Numbered from the stretch's first letter, positions 23,176-32,233 are shown. The stretch is DNA of 64,000 nt from JBKPNZ01 sp046732895 (GCA_046732895.1 JBKPNZ010000045.1:9883-73882), one strand, 5' to 3'. Numbers and translations are program-made. Notes: generated by a model not told the origin, from the sequence alone.

Positions 23176-24698
23176 GCGAGCGCCTCCGGCAAGGCCGCGA
23201 TCACATCGGTGGCGATCACCGAGTCGGCCGAACCGACACGCCCACCGGCGATCCGGCCCGCGTCCCGGTGTGCGCGAACGCCAGCGCACGCCGCCGCGAA
23301 TGGCTCCATCCCGCGCGCGAGCAGCGCCCCGATCGTCCCCGACAGCACATCGCCGGTTCCCGCCGTCGCGAGCATCGGGCTGCCGCCGGGGCTCACCGCC
23401 ACCTCACCGTCGGCCGAGGCGACGATCGTGTCGTCCCCCTTCAGGACGACGATCGCGCCGGCGCGATCCGCCGCCTCGCGCGCGCTCGCCAGGCGATGCT
23501 CGCCGATCTCGCTCGACTCCCGCTCGAGCAGTCGCCCCAGCTCGCCGGCGTGCGGCGTGAGGACGGTCGGATGCCCGCGCGAAGCCAGGTTCTCGAGGCG
23601 CCCGGCATGGGCGTTCAGCCCGTCGGCATCGATCAGAAGCGGCGCCTCGACTCGCGCTGCGAGCGACCGCACGAGCTCGAGCGAGTCTTCGTCGCGCCCG
23701 AGGCCAGGCCCGAGGACGAACGCGGCAGCCCGATGCCCCGCCTCGAGAATCGCGTCGCAGTCCGCGGTTGCCAGCCGCCCATCGGCCCCGGCGAAGCCCC
23801 GCGACATCACCTCGGTCAGCTTGACCTCGAAGATCGGCTCCAGATCGGCGGGCACCGCCACGGTGGCGTACCCCGCACCCGCCCGAATCGCCGCCTCGGC
23901 CGCCATGCTCACGGCGCCGGTCAGCCCGCGCGAGCCACCGCAGACCAGCACCTCGCCCGAGGTGAACTTGGTCGAGCCGGGCCCGCGCCGAGGCGCCAGG
24001 CCGATCACATCGCGGGCGATCACCCCGGCGGCAGGCTCGCCGGGAGCGCCAGCGGGAATCCCGATCGCGGCGACGCGCACCTCGCCAGAGCAGCCCTTCC
24101 CCGGCTCGATCCAGTGGCCGACCTTGGCGGCGTGAAAGGTCACGGTCACGCCGGCGGCGACGGCCTCGCCCTCGACCTCGCCGGTCGAGGCATCGACGCC
24201 CGAGGCGATGTCCGCCGCGACGACCGGCGCTCCGCAGTCGTTGATCGCGCGGATCGCGCCGAGCGCCGGATCCCTGGGCGCGCCCTCGAAGCCGGTACCG
24301 AAGATCGCGTCGATCACGGCTCCCGAGCGCGCGAGCGCGCCGCCGGCCTCGCCCTCGGCAAGCTCCCGCCAGCCCCCGTCCAGACGAGCCAGATTCGCAT
24401 CCGCATCCGGCGAGAGCTCGCCCGCCGGCCACAGCAGCACCGTCTCCACCTCGAACCCCGTCTCGGCCAGCCGCCGCGCGGCGACCAGCCCGTCACCGCC
24501 GTTGTTGCCCTTGCCGCAGACGACGCGGATCGGGCCTGGTCGGGCGACCTCGGCCGTCGCCTGCGCGAGCGCCTCCCCCGCGGCCTCCATCAGCTCGAGC
24601 GAGGGGATGCCGCGTTCCTCGATCGCCCACGAATCCGCGGCGCGCATGCCCTGCGCGTCGTAAAGCGGACGCAGCCAACTGGAGACACCCTGCTCCAC
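23172..24698 (-). CDS. nnrDE: Bifunctional NAD(P)H-hydrate epimerase / dehydratase
   Basis: Repairs hydrated NAD(P)H. The 508-residue protein has an N-terminal epimerase domain (about 1-215: PLYDAQGMRAADSWAIEERG, VVCGKGNNGGDGLVAARRL) and a C-terminal ADP-dependent dehydratase of the ribokinase-like fold (about 235-505: LVCGGSRGLTGA, VLTPHAGELGRLL, ATAGTGDVLSGTIG). The GTG at 24698 starts just before the epimerase domain but lacks a clear Shine-Dalgarno. Sits between acpS and alr, a common actinobacterial order. Confidence 0.94.
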   Translation of the reverse strand: MEQGVSSWLRPLYDAQGMRAADSWAIEERGIPSLELMEAAGEALAQATAEVARPGPIRVVCGKGNNGGDGLVAARRLAETGFEVETVLLWPAGELSPDADANLARLDGGWRELAEGEAGGALARSGAVIDAIFGTGFEGAPRDPALGAIRAINDCGAPVVAADIASGVDASTGEVEGEAVAAGVTVTFHAAKVGHWIEPGKGCSGEVRVAAIGIPAGAPGEPAAGVIARDVIGLAPRRGPGSTKFTSGEVLVCGGSRGLTGAVSMAAEAAIRAGAGYATVAVPADLEPIFEVKLTEVMSRGFAGADGRLATADCDAILEAGHRAAAFVLGPGLGRDEDSLELVRSLAARVEAPLLIDADGLNAHAGRLENLASRGHPTVLTPHAGELGRLLERESSEIGEHRLASAREAADRAGAIVVLKGDDTIVASADGEVAVSPGGSPMLATAGTGDVLSGTIGALLARGMEPFAAACAGVRAHRDAGRIAGGRVGSADSVIATDVIAALPEALA

Positions 24699-24720
24699 GC
24701 CGCGGAGGGTAGTCGCGCGC

Positions 24721-25080
24721 TCAGCCGCGGGGAGTGGCGAGCACGACCGCGGCAGCGCTCTCCCGCGAGTGGGTGAGCGAGACGCAGAGCTCCACGCCCT
24801 GCTCGCGCGCGGCCTCCGCCGCACGCCCATGCAGCTCGAGCCGCGGCGGCCGGCGGTCGCCTCCGCTCACCTCGACGTCGCCGAGGCCCAGACCGCCGAT
24901 GCCGAGCGCCTTCAGCGCGGCCTCCTTCGCTGCGAAGCGCGCGGCCAGATGCATGGCGGGCCGGCGGCGCGAGCGCGCGTAGGCGAGCTCACCCTCCGAG
25001 AAGACCCGCTCGGCGAGCCTGGGCCGCCGCTCGAGCGCGCGCTCCAGGCGATCGATCTCCAGCAGGTCGATGCCGACCAC
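24721..25080 (-). CDS. acpS: Holo-[acyl-carrier-protein] synthase
   Basis: Transfers phosphopantetheine from CoA to acyl carrier protein. 119 residues, the normal AcpS length, with the Mg-binding Asp in VVGIDLLEIDRLE, the RFAAKEAALKALG helix holding the second acidic ligand and the SLTHSRESAAAVVLA C-terminal strand. Start GTG 25080 lies seven bases after the glmS stop. Confidence 0.94.
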   Translation of the reverse strand: MVGIDLLEIDRLERALERRPRLAERVFSEGELAYARSRRRPAMHLAARFAAKEAALKALGIGGLGLGDVEVSGGDRRPPRLELHGRAAEAAREQGVELCVSLTHSRESAAAVVLATPRG

Positions 25081-25087
25081 GGCGTCC

Positions 25088-26962
25088 CTACTCGACCGTG
25101 ACGGTCTTCGCGAGGTTGCGCGGCTGATCGACGTTAAGGCCGTTGAGCCGGGCGATGTAATAGGCGAAGAGCTGCAGCGGCAGGATCGCGAGGATCGGCT
25201 GCAGGACCCAGTCGGTCCTCGGCACGAAGAGGGTCTGGTCGAAGTTCTCCGCGACCTCGTGGGAGCCCTCGGTCGCAACCGCGATCACGTCGGCGCCTCG
25301 TGCGCGCACCTCCGAGACGTTGGAGAGCACCTTCTCCAGCACCGGGCTGTCGGTCGCCACGCAGACGACCGGAGTCGACTCATCGAGCAGGGCGATAGGC
25401 CCGTGCTTCATCTCCCCCGCCGCGTAGGCGTCGGTCGGGATGTAGGAGATCTCCTTGAGCTTCAGCGCCCCCTCGAGGCAGATCGGAAGCCCGATGTTGC
25501 GCCCGAGGTAGAGAAAGAAACGCTGCTTGTAATGGCTCCGCGCGATCGCGCGGACGCGATCGTCGACGGACTTGAGCGTCTCGTCGATCTTCGTCGGCAT
25601 CCCCCTGAGCTGCGCGATGAGGGTGGCGAGCACATCCGGCTCGAGCGTCCCGCGCGCCTGGGCGAGCCAGAGGCCGAGCAGGTACATCGCCGCGACCTGG
25701 CTCGTGAAGGTCTTGGTCGCCGCCACGCCGATCTCGAGCCCCGCGCGCGTGAACAGCACCGCGTCGGCGTCGCGGGTCGCCTGGCTTCCCATGATGTTCG
25801 TGAGCGCCATGACGGTCGCTCCGCGCTCGCGGGCAAGCCGCATCGCCGCGAGGGTGTCGGCCGTCTCGCCCGACTGCGTGATGCCGATCACCAGATCGTC
25901 CCTGCCGACCACCGGGTCGCGATAGCGGTACTCCGAGGCGACGTCCATCTCGACCGGCACGCGCGCCCACTGCTCGATCGCGTAGCGGCCGACCAGCCCG
26001 GCGTGGTAGGAGGTGCCGCAGGCGACGATCACGATCCGTCGCAGGCGCTGGGCCAGATCGTCCGGCAGTTCGAGCTCCGAGAGGTCCACGTGGTCGAGCG
26101 CGGGGAGGCGGTCCGCGATCGTCTCGGCGACGGCGTCCGGCTGCTCGTGGATCTCCTTCATCATGAAGGTCGGGTAGCCGCCCTTCTCCGCCGCGTCCTC
26201 GTCCCAGGTGACCTCGTCGACGTCGCGCTCGACGGGCGTCCCGTCCGCCTCGGTGATGCTCGCGCCGCCGGCGTCCACGGTCACGATCTCGCCGTTCTTC
26301 AGGCCGAGGACGTTGCGCGTCTCGGCGAGGAAGGCCGGGATCGCCGAGGCGACGAAGGTCTCGTCCTCGCCGAGGCCGACGATCAGCGGGCACTCCTGCC
26401 GGGCCGCGACGAGGGTATCCGCGTGGCCCGCGTGCATCGCGACGAATGCGTAGTGGCCGCGCAGCTCCCGGAAGGCCTGGCGCACGGCCTCGGTGAGGTC
26501 GCCGTCGTAGTGCTTCTCGATCAGGTGGGCGACCATCTCGGCGTCGGTCTCCGAGGTGAACTCGTGCCCGTCGGCCGCCAGGTCGCGCCGAAGGTCGGCG
26601 TGGTTCTCGACGATTCCGTTGAGGATGATGTGGACGCTGCCCGTGCAGTCGCCATGCGGGTGGGCGTTCTCCTCGGTGACGCGGCCGTGCGTCGCCCAGC
26701 GGGTGTGCCCGAGGCCGATGGTGGCCGGCGGAGCGGCGATCGCGACCGCGCCTTCGCCTGCGGAGACCGGCCGGTCGGCGTCAAGGCCGATCGCCTCCCG
26801 CAGGTTGGAGAGGTTCCCGACGGCCCGGGTGGTCTCGACCTCGCCGTCGGCGAGCAGCGAGATGCCGGCCGAGTCGTAGCCGCGGTACTCGAGTTTCTCG
26901 AGCCCAGCGACCAGGAGATCACGGCAAGGGCGCTTGCCTACGTATCCGATGATTCCGCACAC
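25088..26962 (-). CDS. glmS: Glutamine-fructose-6-phosphate aminotransferase
   Basis: Makes glucosamine-6-P from fructose-6-P and Gln, the first step to UDP-GlcNAc. 624 residues: N-terminal class II glutaminase with nucleophile Cys2 (MCGIIGYVG), then two SIS sugar-isomerase domains (about 300-450 and 470-620: VACGTSYHAGLVGRY; the C-terminal PRNLAKTVTVE). No glmS ribozyme-like core is visible in the 38 bases to glmM. Co-oriented with glmM upstream, so two consecutive amino-sugar steps. Confidence 0.97.
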   Translation of the reverse strand: MCGIIGYVGKRPCRDLLVAGLEKLEYRGYDSAGISLLADGEVETTRAVGNLSNLREAIGLDADRPVSAGEGAVAIAAPPATIGLGHTRWATHGRVTEENAHPHGDCTGSVHIILNGIVENHADLRRDLAADGHEFTSETDAEMVAHLIEKHYDGDLTEAVRQAFRELRGHYAFVAMHAGHADTLVAARQECPLIVGLGEDETFVASAIPAFLAETRNVLGLKNGEIVTVDAGGASITEADGTPVERDVDEVTWDEDAAEKGGYPTFMMKEIHEQPDAVAETIADRLPALDHVDLSELELPDDLAQRLRRIVIVACGTSYHAGLVGRYAIEQWARVPVEMDVASEYRYRDPVVGRDDLVIGITQSGETADTLAAMRLARERGATVMALTNIMGSQATRDADAVLFTRAGLEIGVAATKTFTSQVAAMYLLGLWLAQARGTLEPDVLATLIAQLRGMPTKIDETLKSVDDRVRAIARSHYKQRFFLYLGRNIGLPICLEGALKLKEISYIPTDAYAAGEMKHGPIALLDESTPVVCVATDSPVLEKVLSNVSEVRARGADVIAVATEGSHEVAENFDQTLFVPRTDWVLQPILAILPLQLFAYYIARLNGLNVDQPRNLAKTVTVE

Positions 26963-27000
26963 AGAGGGCAGGTAAGGGTAGAGCCTGGGTGGCGCTCTGC

Positions 27001-28311
27001 CTAGAGCGCGCCGAGCTCGCCCTCGACCACCGCAACCACGCGTGCGCAGATCGCCTCGGCCTCCTCACGCTCGGGCGCCTCGACCATCACGCGCACGACC
27101 GGCTCGGTCCCGGATGGACGCACGAGTACGCGGCCGCGGCCCTCCAGAGCCTCGTTCTCATCGTCCACGGCCTTCCAGACCGCGGCCGCGCGCTCGACCG
27201 CGGTGCGATCCGCCACGCGAACGTTCTGGAGGATCTGCGGCAGGGTCTCCATCGGCGTGACCGCGGCCAGCGGCCGGCCCTCGAGCGCGCGCATGGCGAG
27301 CAGCGCCCCGGCGATCCCATCCCCGGTCGGGGCGTACTCGCGCCAGATCAGATGGCCCGACTGCTCGCCGCCGAGCGCCCAGTCGAGTCGCTCGAGCGCG
27401 GCCGCGACATGGCGGTCGCCGACGTCGGTCGTCTCGACCTCCACCCCGGCCTCGCGCATCGCCTGGTGAAAGCCGTAGTTCGACATCACGGTCACCGCCA
27501 CCCCGCCGCCGAGCTCACCGGCGGCAGCGAGGTGCCGGGCCGTGAGAGCCAGGAGCTCATCGCCATCGTGGATCCGGCCCTCGGCGTCGGCGGCGATCAC
27601 CCGATCGCCGTCACCATCAAACGCAAAGCCGACATCGGCGTCGGCGGCGGCCATGTGCTCGGCGAGCGCCTCCGGGTGGGTCGAGCCGCAGCCCTCGTTG
27701 ATGTTCCGTCCGTCCGGCTCGGCGGCAAGCGTCTGCACCTGCGCCCCAAGGCGCTCGAAGGCGATCGGCGCGGCGCGATAGGTGGCGCCGTTGGCGCAGT
27801 CCAAGACCACCCTGACACCGTTCAGATCCAGCCTGAACGCGGAGGCGAGCTCGCGCAGGTAGTCGTCGAGCGCGCCCTCGAGCGTCCGCACGCGGCCGAT
27901 CTCGGTAACCGGCTCGCGCTCGATCACCGCCTCGATCCGCTCCTCGGCTTCGTCGGCCAGCTTGCGACCGTCGGCGCCGAAGAACTTGATCCCGTTGTCC
28001 TGCCACGGGTTGTGCGAGGCCGAGACGACGACCGCGAGGTCAAGCCCGTGCCGGCGCACGAGCACGGACGCGGCGGGCGTCGGCAGGACACCAGCGAGCC
28101 AGGCGTCGCCGCCGCCCTCGGCGATCCCGGCGGCGAGCGCCGACTCGAGCATCGGCCCGGATTCGCGCGTGTCCCGCACGATCACGACCTGCGGCCGGTC
28201 GGCGTCGGCGGATGCGGCCGCGGCGCGGCCGAGGCTGAGCGCGAGCTCGGCGGTGAGCAGTTCGCCGGCGACGCCGCGGACGCCGTCCGTCCCGAACAGC
28301 CTGCGAGCCAC
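27001..28311 (-). CDS. glmM: Phosphoglucosamine mutase
   Basis: Interconverts GlcN-6-P and GlcN-1-P. 436 residues in the four-domain phosphohexomutase fold: RRLFGTDGVRG at the N-terminus, phosphoserine loop VVSASHNPWQDNGIKF (about 95), metal loop FAFDGDGDRVIA (about 235) and phosphate-binding RPSGTEPVVRVMVE near the end. GTG start five bases after the rpsI stop, so it is co-transcribed with the two ribosomal protein genes. Confidence 0.96.
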   Translation of the reverse strand: MARRLFGTDGVRGVAGELLTAELALSLGRAAAASADADRPQVVIVRDTRESGPMLESALAAGIAEGGGDAWLAGVLPTPAASVLVRRHGLDLAVVVSASHNPWQDNGIKFFGADGRKLADEAEERIEAVIEREPVTEIGRVRTLEGALDDYLRELASAFRLDLNGVRVVLDCANGATYRAAPIAFERLGAQVQTLAAEPDGRNINEGCGSTHPEALAEHMAAADADVGFAFDGDGDRVIAADAEGRIHDGDELLALTARHLAAAGELGGGVAVTVMSNYGFHQAMREAGVEVETTDVGDRHVAAALERLDWALGGEQSGHLIWREYAPTGDGIAGALLAMRALEGRPLAAVTPMETLPQILQNVRVADRTAVERAAAVWKAVDDENEALEGRGRVLVRPSGTEPVVRVMVEAPEREEAEAICARVVAVVEGELGAL

Positions 28312-28316
28312 CGGTC

Positions 28317-29108
28317 CTAGCGCTTCGAGAACTGCGGGCGCTTGCGCGCCTTCTTGAGGCCGGCCTTGCGCCGCTCCTTCTCACGCGCATCGCGCGTCAG
28401 GAGGCCGCGGCGCTTGAGCTCGGGGCGCAGCTCGGGGTCGATCTCGACCAGTGCGCGGGCGACGCCGTGGCGCACCGCGCCGGCCTGGCCCGAGACGCCC
28501 CCGCCGTGCACCCGCACGCGGACGTCCACGGTGCCCTCATACCCGGCGGTCACCAGGGGCTGCTTGGCGGCGGTCTGATGCGCATGGCGCGGGAAGTACT
28601 CGTCGATCGGGCGGGAGTTGACCTCGAACGTGCCGCTGCCGGGGACCACGATCACGCGGGCGATCGAGCTCTTGCGCTTGCCCGTCGCCTGAATGCGGGT
28701 CTCCTCGGAGAGCTGGACCTTGGGTTGGCGGGCGACTGGCTCATCGCCCTCCTCCTCGGCGGCCTCGCGCCGGCGGCGCTCCTCCTCCTCGGCCTCGAGG
28801 CGCGCCTTCTCCTCGGCGCTCAGCTCGCGCTCGGGCTCGAGCGCGATCGGATCGAGCTCGGCCCCGGGAGGAAGATCGGGCTTCTTGCCCTCGGCCGGCT
28901 TCGCCTCGTCCTCCTCGGAGGTCTCCTCGGCCTCGGGTGCCTCTTCTGCATCCGCCTTGGTGGCGGGCGCCTCCTCGGCATCGGGCTCCTGTGCCTCGGC
29001 CTCTGGCGCCTCGGTCGCTGCGTCGTCGGCGCTCTCGTCCGCCGGTGCGTCCGCGGCGGGCTGCTCCTCGGCGGGTGTCTCGTCCTCGCGGCGTTCTTCG
29101 TCGGCCAC
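28317..29108 (-). CDS. rpsI: 30S ribosomal protein S9 with long acidic N-terminal extension
   Basis: The last about 130 of 263 residues are a canonical S9 (ATGKRKSSIARV, RVHGGGVSGQAGAVRHGVAR, ending PQFSKR, with the Lys-Arg tail that reaches the P-site tRNA). Ahead of it lie about 130 residues of Glu/Ala/Asp-rich low complexity, ending in a charged helix (SAEEKARLEAEEEERRRRE). The GTG start shares one base with the rplM stop, so translation of the extension is expected; a start inside the frame just before S9 is not excluded. Confidence 0.92.
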   Translation of the reverse strand: MADEERREDETPAEEQPAADAPADESADDAATEAPEAEAQEPDAEEAPATKADAEEAPEAEETSEEDEAKPAEGKKPDLPPGAELDPIALEPERELSAEEKARLEAEEEERRRREAAEEEGDEPVARQPKVQLSEETRIQATGKRKSSIARVIVVPGSGTFEVNSRPIDEYFPRHAHQTAAKQPLVTAGYEGTVDVRVRVHGGGVSGQAGAVRHGVARALVEIDPELRPELKRRGLLTRDAREKERRKAGLKKARKRPQFSKR

Positions 29109-29545
29109 TACGCCACCTCCATCGGCTTCGGCTGCTGAGCCTCGTGCGGATGCTCGGGGCCCGCGTAGACCTTCAGCTTGTTGATCTGCTGGCGCGCGAG
29201 CCGGTTGCGGGGGAGCATGCCCTTGACCGCCTTGCGGATGACCTCCTCCGGGCGCCGCTCGAGCATGTCGTTGAGGGTGCGCGAGCGGATGCCTCCGGGA
29301 TAGCCGCTGTGGCGGTAGTAGATCTTGTCGGTTCGCTTGTTACCCGTGACCACGATCTTGGCGGCGTTGATGACGACCACGAAGTCGCCGGTGTCGACGT
29401 GCGGCGTGTACTCGGGCTTGCGCTTGCCGCGCAGGGCGTCGGCGATCTGCGTCGCCAGCCGCCCGAGCGTCTTACCCTCGGCATCGACCACCCACCAGTC
29501 GCGCTGGCGGGATTCCTTCGTGGCTACGTAGGTCTTTGTCGTCAT
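29108..29545 (-). CDS. rplM: 50S ribosomal protein L13
   Basis: A 145-residue L13, with RDWWVVDAEGKTLGRLA, DFVVVINAAKIVVTG and GMLPRNRLARQQ as expected. ATG 29545 gives the family length. The leader of about 180 bases upstream (29546-29727, shared with the divergent riboswitch region) shows no clear promoter or terminator on the minus strand, so any autoregulation cannot be read. Confidence 0.96.
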   Translation of the reverse strand: MTTKTYVATKESRQRDWWVVDAEGKTLGRLATQIADALRGKRKPEYTPHVDTGDFVVVINAAKIVVTGNKRTDKIYYRHSGYPGGIRSRTLNDMLERRPEEVIRKAVKGMLPRNRLARQQINKLKVYAGPEHPHEAQQPKPMEVA

Positions 29546-29727
29546 CTGTGGAGTGCCCGCACCGGCGATGCGGTGCCGTTGAAAAGCCGCGCCCACAGCA
29601 GCACGTGCCCGGCGCGGCCCGCTGATGATAGTGACTGCATCCAGGCGTCGCTGAAAACGCGCGGCAACGGCAATTCGTGCGCTTTTGGAGGACCGCCGCC
29701 GAGGCTATACTGCCCGCCCCAGAAGAC

Positions 29728-29863
29728 CTGCCGAATCCCGAGCGCACGTCGTCCGGGAGCGGGGGAACCGCAGGGACGACATGACGTCGGCCCAGGGGCG
29801 AATCGAATCTCCGTAGCGCCGCTCTTTCGGTGCGAGCCCGCCAGCTAACCCCGTAGGCCGGAG
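29728..29863 (+). promoter_or_regulatory. Cyclic di-AMP riboswitch (ydaO/yuaA class)
   Basis: Conserved blocks of the ydaO class occur in order: GCCGAATCC (29729-29737 region), GGGGGAACC (29761-29769), GGGGCGAAT (about 29795), and the near-invariant end CCAGCTAACCCCGTAGGC (29841-29858). It lies 16 bases ahead of an M23 peptidase start. A TATACT at 29705-29710 would put a transcript start just before it, although no good -35 is seen. In actinobacteria this class precedes wall hydrolases and typically switches expression off when c-di-AMP is high. Confidence 0.88.
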
Positions 29864-29878
29864 AAAGAGAGGCTGGAC

Positions 29879-31042
29879 TTGGGGCCGGACCCGCCGAAGC
29901 GGGACGCTTGGCGAAACTTGATCGGAGTCGCGACGGTGGTCGCCTCGCTTTCCGTCGCTGCCGGGGCGGCGGCGTCCGGCGGCGGAGGGGTGGGCGGTGT
30001 TGGCGCCCCCGATCCGCCCAAGGTCAAGGACGTTCAGTGCATCGAAACGTGCGCCGGCATCCGGACGGCGACGGCGGGATCGAACGTGGCGCTCACGGGC
30101 GCCCACCTCGGCCACACCGTCACCGTCACCTTCCCCGAGCAGGGAGGCGGCGTGCTTCGCGTGGACCCGACGAGCTCGCGTAAGCACTCGGTCAAGGCGA
30201 AGGTCCCCGACGGTGCGAAGTCCGGAGCGCCGAAGGCCATCGACTCGGCCGGCAACGGCTCCGTATCGCCGAAGCGCCTTGAGATTGTCTCGCCGGATCA
30301 GATCCCCGAGGGAGGCGACTTCAAGCTCGACACCGCGCGGGCCAACCCGAACAAGGCGTTCTGGCACTCCAAGCGCGATGCGCGGGTCAAGTACAGCTTC
30401 GAGGGCGCCGCCACCGACGTTCAGATCCAGGTCGTCCATTCCAAGAACGGGAAGGTCGTGAGCTCGTGGGTCCAGCGCAACCGCCAGCCCTACGTCGAGA
30501 ACAAGGCCAGGTGGGACGGCAAGCGCGACGGCGGGGGCGAGCCACCGAATGGCAGGTACAAGTTCAAGATCGGCTCGGTCCCCGGGGGCGGCACCGAGTC
30601 GACGCACGGCTCGCACTTCGGCTTCTACGACCACATCTTCCCCGTGCGCGGCCACCACGAGTACTGGGATGGCTTTGGGGCCCCACGCGATGGCCACAGG
30701 CACATGGGCCAGGACGTCGGCGCCAGGTGCGGCACGAAGCTCGTCGCCGCCCGCGCCGGACGGGTGCAATGGAAGGCCTACCAGTCGGCCGCCGGCAACT
30801 ACGTCGTGATCGATTCCAAGCACGATGACCACGACTTCATGTACGCGCACCTGAAGCGCCCGGCCCGTGTCCACAAGGGCGACCACCTCCGCACCGGCGA
30901 GAAGATCGGGATCGTCGGCTCGACCGGCGACGCTACGGCCTGCCACCTGCACTTCGAGTACTGGAAGGACGACTGGTACAACGGCGGCCGCGCGCTCCCC
31001 AGTGTCACCAAGGCCCTGAAGCGCTGGGACAGCTGGAGTTAG
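29879..31042 (+). CDS. Secreted M23-family peptidoglycan peptidase
   Basis: A 387-residue exported protein: basic start and hydrophobic signal (about 14-33), an N-terminal TIG/IPT-like beta domain with a Cys54/Cys58 pair, a middle domain (about 150-245) and a C-terminal LytM/M23 domain (about 255-385). Zinc and catalytic residues are present: H275-x3-D279 (HRHMGQD) and H356-L-H358 (CHLHFE). It should cut peptide cross-links in the wall. TTG 29879 is supported by AGAGAGG seven bases upstream and by the riboswitch immediately before. One-base overlap with the next paralogue. Confidence 0.88.
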   Translation: MGPDPPKRDAWRNLIGVATVVASLSVAAGAAASGGGGVGGVGAPDPPKVKDVQCIETCAGIRTATAGSNVALTGAHLGHTVTVTFPEQGGGVLRVDPTSSRKHSVKAKVPDGAKSGAPKAIDSAGNGSVSPKRLEIVSPDQIPEGGDFKLDTARANPNKAFWHSKRDARVKYSFEGAATDVQIQVVHSKNGKVVSSWVQRNRQPYVENKARWDGKRDGGGEPPNGRYKFKIGSVPGGGTESTHGSHFGFYDHIFPVRGHHEYWDGFGAPRDGHRHMGQDVGARCGTKLVAARAGRVQWKAYQSAAGNYVVIDSKHDDHDFMYAHLKRPARVHKGDHLRTGEKIGIVGSTGDATACHLHFEYWKDDWYNGGRALPSVTKALKRWDSWS

Positions 31043-32166
31043 TGGGCGGGCGCGGGTCCAGGCGGCTCGTGGGCGGCGCCGCCCTCGCCCTCACGCTCGG
31101 CCTGCCCGCCGCGCCCGGCCTCAGCGCCGGGCACCCCCCACGGGTCAGCGCGCTGCGCTGCCTGGACCGCTGTGCTGATGTCCGGGCAGTTGCCGAGGGC
31201 GGCAAGGTGAAGTTCTCCGGGCGCCACCTCGGGCACATCAGGGAGGTCCACTTCCCCAGCAGCGGCGGGCCGATCAGCGTCGTCCCAACGGACGTCGACC
31301 AGCTCCGCGTCAAGGCGACGGTGCCGGCCGTCGCCGGCGACGGCCGGCCCCTGCTGGTAGAGAGCGGCGGCGACACCGCCCGCGCGCCGAAGTCCCTGCG
31401 AGTCGTCCCCGACTCGAGCCTTCCCGCCTCCTTCTCGCTTGACCACGCCAAGGCGGGACCCCGTCACATCTTCTTCGACGGGCGCCATCGCGAGCGGCTG
31501 CGATTCCGCTTCAAGAGCGCCGGCCGTGCCGACGTTCGCATCCTCGCCGTCCACCGTCACTCGGGCCACGTCGCCCGCAGTTGGACCAAGCACGACCTCC
31601 TGCCGTACTCGCGCCACACGATCCGCTGGGACGGCTCCGAGGGCGGTGGCGACGCGGCGCCGGACGGCAAGTACAAGTTCAAGTTGGGCGAGCGCGGCGA
31701 GCGACGCCGATTCGGCGTCGGCCGCTTCCGCCTGTTCGGCTACGAGTTCCCCGTCCGCGGCCCACACGGCTACGGCGGGGCGCTCCAGCGCTTCGGCGCC
31801 CCGCGCAGCGGCGGACGCGTGCACCAGGGCCAGGACATCTTCTCCCCGTGCGGGACCCAGGAGGTCGCCGCCCGCGGCGGCACCGTCCAGGCGCGTGGAT
31901 CGGACCCGGTCCTCTATGGGAACTGGCTCGTGATCGACGGCCGCGGGACGGGCACCGACTACCGGTACGCGCACCTCCTCAACCCCACACCGCTCCACAC
32001 CGGCCAGCGGGTCCACACCGGCCGGACGATCGGCAGCGTCGGACGCACAGGAAACGCCGAATCCGTCGGCTGCATGCTCCACTTCGAGATGTGGCCCCAC
32101 GGCTGGGGGCACGGCAACCCGGTCGACCCACTCCCCTCGCTGCGGCGGTGGGACGGGTGGTCTTAG
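31042..32166 (+). CDS. M23-like paralogue with altered active site
   Basis: A 374-residue exported protein (signal about 8-30) with the same domain order as the gene before it, including the LRCLDRCADVRAV N-terminal pair of cysteines. In the C-terminal M23 domain the ligands H261-x3-D265 (HQGQD) and H347 are kept, but the first His of the HxH motif is Met345 (CMLHFE). That residue acts as catalytic base in LytM-type enzymes, so activity is doubtful. Overlaps the first gene by one base (TAGTG) and is under the same riboswitch. Confidence 0.85.
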   Translation: MGGRGSRRLVGGAALALTLGLPAAPGLSAGHPPRVSALRCLDRCADVRAVAEGGKVKFSGRHLGHIREVHFPSSGGPISVVPTDVDQLRVKATVPAVAGDGRPLLVESGGDTARAPKSLRVVPDSSLPASFSLDHAKAGPRHIFFDGRHRERLRFRFKSAGRADVRILAVHRHSGHVARSWTKHDLLPYSRHTIRWDGSEGGGDAAPDGKYKFKLGERGERRRFGVGRFRLFGYEFPVRGPHGYGGALQRFGAPRSGGRVHQGQDIFSPCGTQEVAARGGTVQARGSDPVLYGNWLVIDGRGTGTDYRYAHLLNPTPLHTGQRVHTGRTIGSVGRTGNAESVGCMLHFEMWPHGWGHGNPVDPLPSLRRWDGWS

Positions 32167-32170
32167 CCCA

Positions 32171-32218
32171 CCGAACGTGCGAACGCACCGCCTATAGGGG
32201 GCACTAACGCACGTTCGG
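32171..32218. repeat. Dispersed intergenic hairpin, copy A
   Basis: CCGAACGTGCG (32171-32181) pairs perfectly with CGCACGTTCGG (32208-32218) across a 26-nt loop containing an inner CCTATAGG palindrome. It fills the gap between the second M23 gene and the 3' end of guaA. Copy B at 35298-35343 has the same stem position, the same loop length and a compensated base pair. Possible bidirectional terminator or REP-like element. Confidence 0.75.
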
Positions 32219-32233
32219 CGTGTTTGCGGGGGG

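Noticed and set aside
20393..24135. Long plus-strand open frames (568 and 592 codons) opposite the polymerase-like gene, alr and nnrDE
   Set aside because: Low-complexity antisense shadow translations; the minus-strand genes have complete catalytic motifs.
26963..27000. A glmS ribozyme or other leader before glmS
   Set aside because: Only 38 bases separate glmM and glmS, too short, and no ribozyme core is present.
29546..29727. An L13 leader RNA for rplM
   Set aside because: I could not find a conserved stem or a rplM promoter in this stretch on the minus strand.
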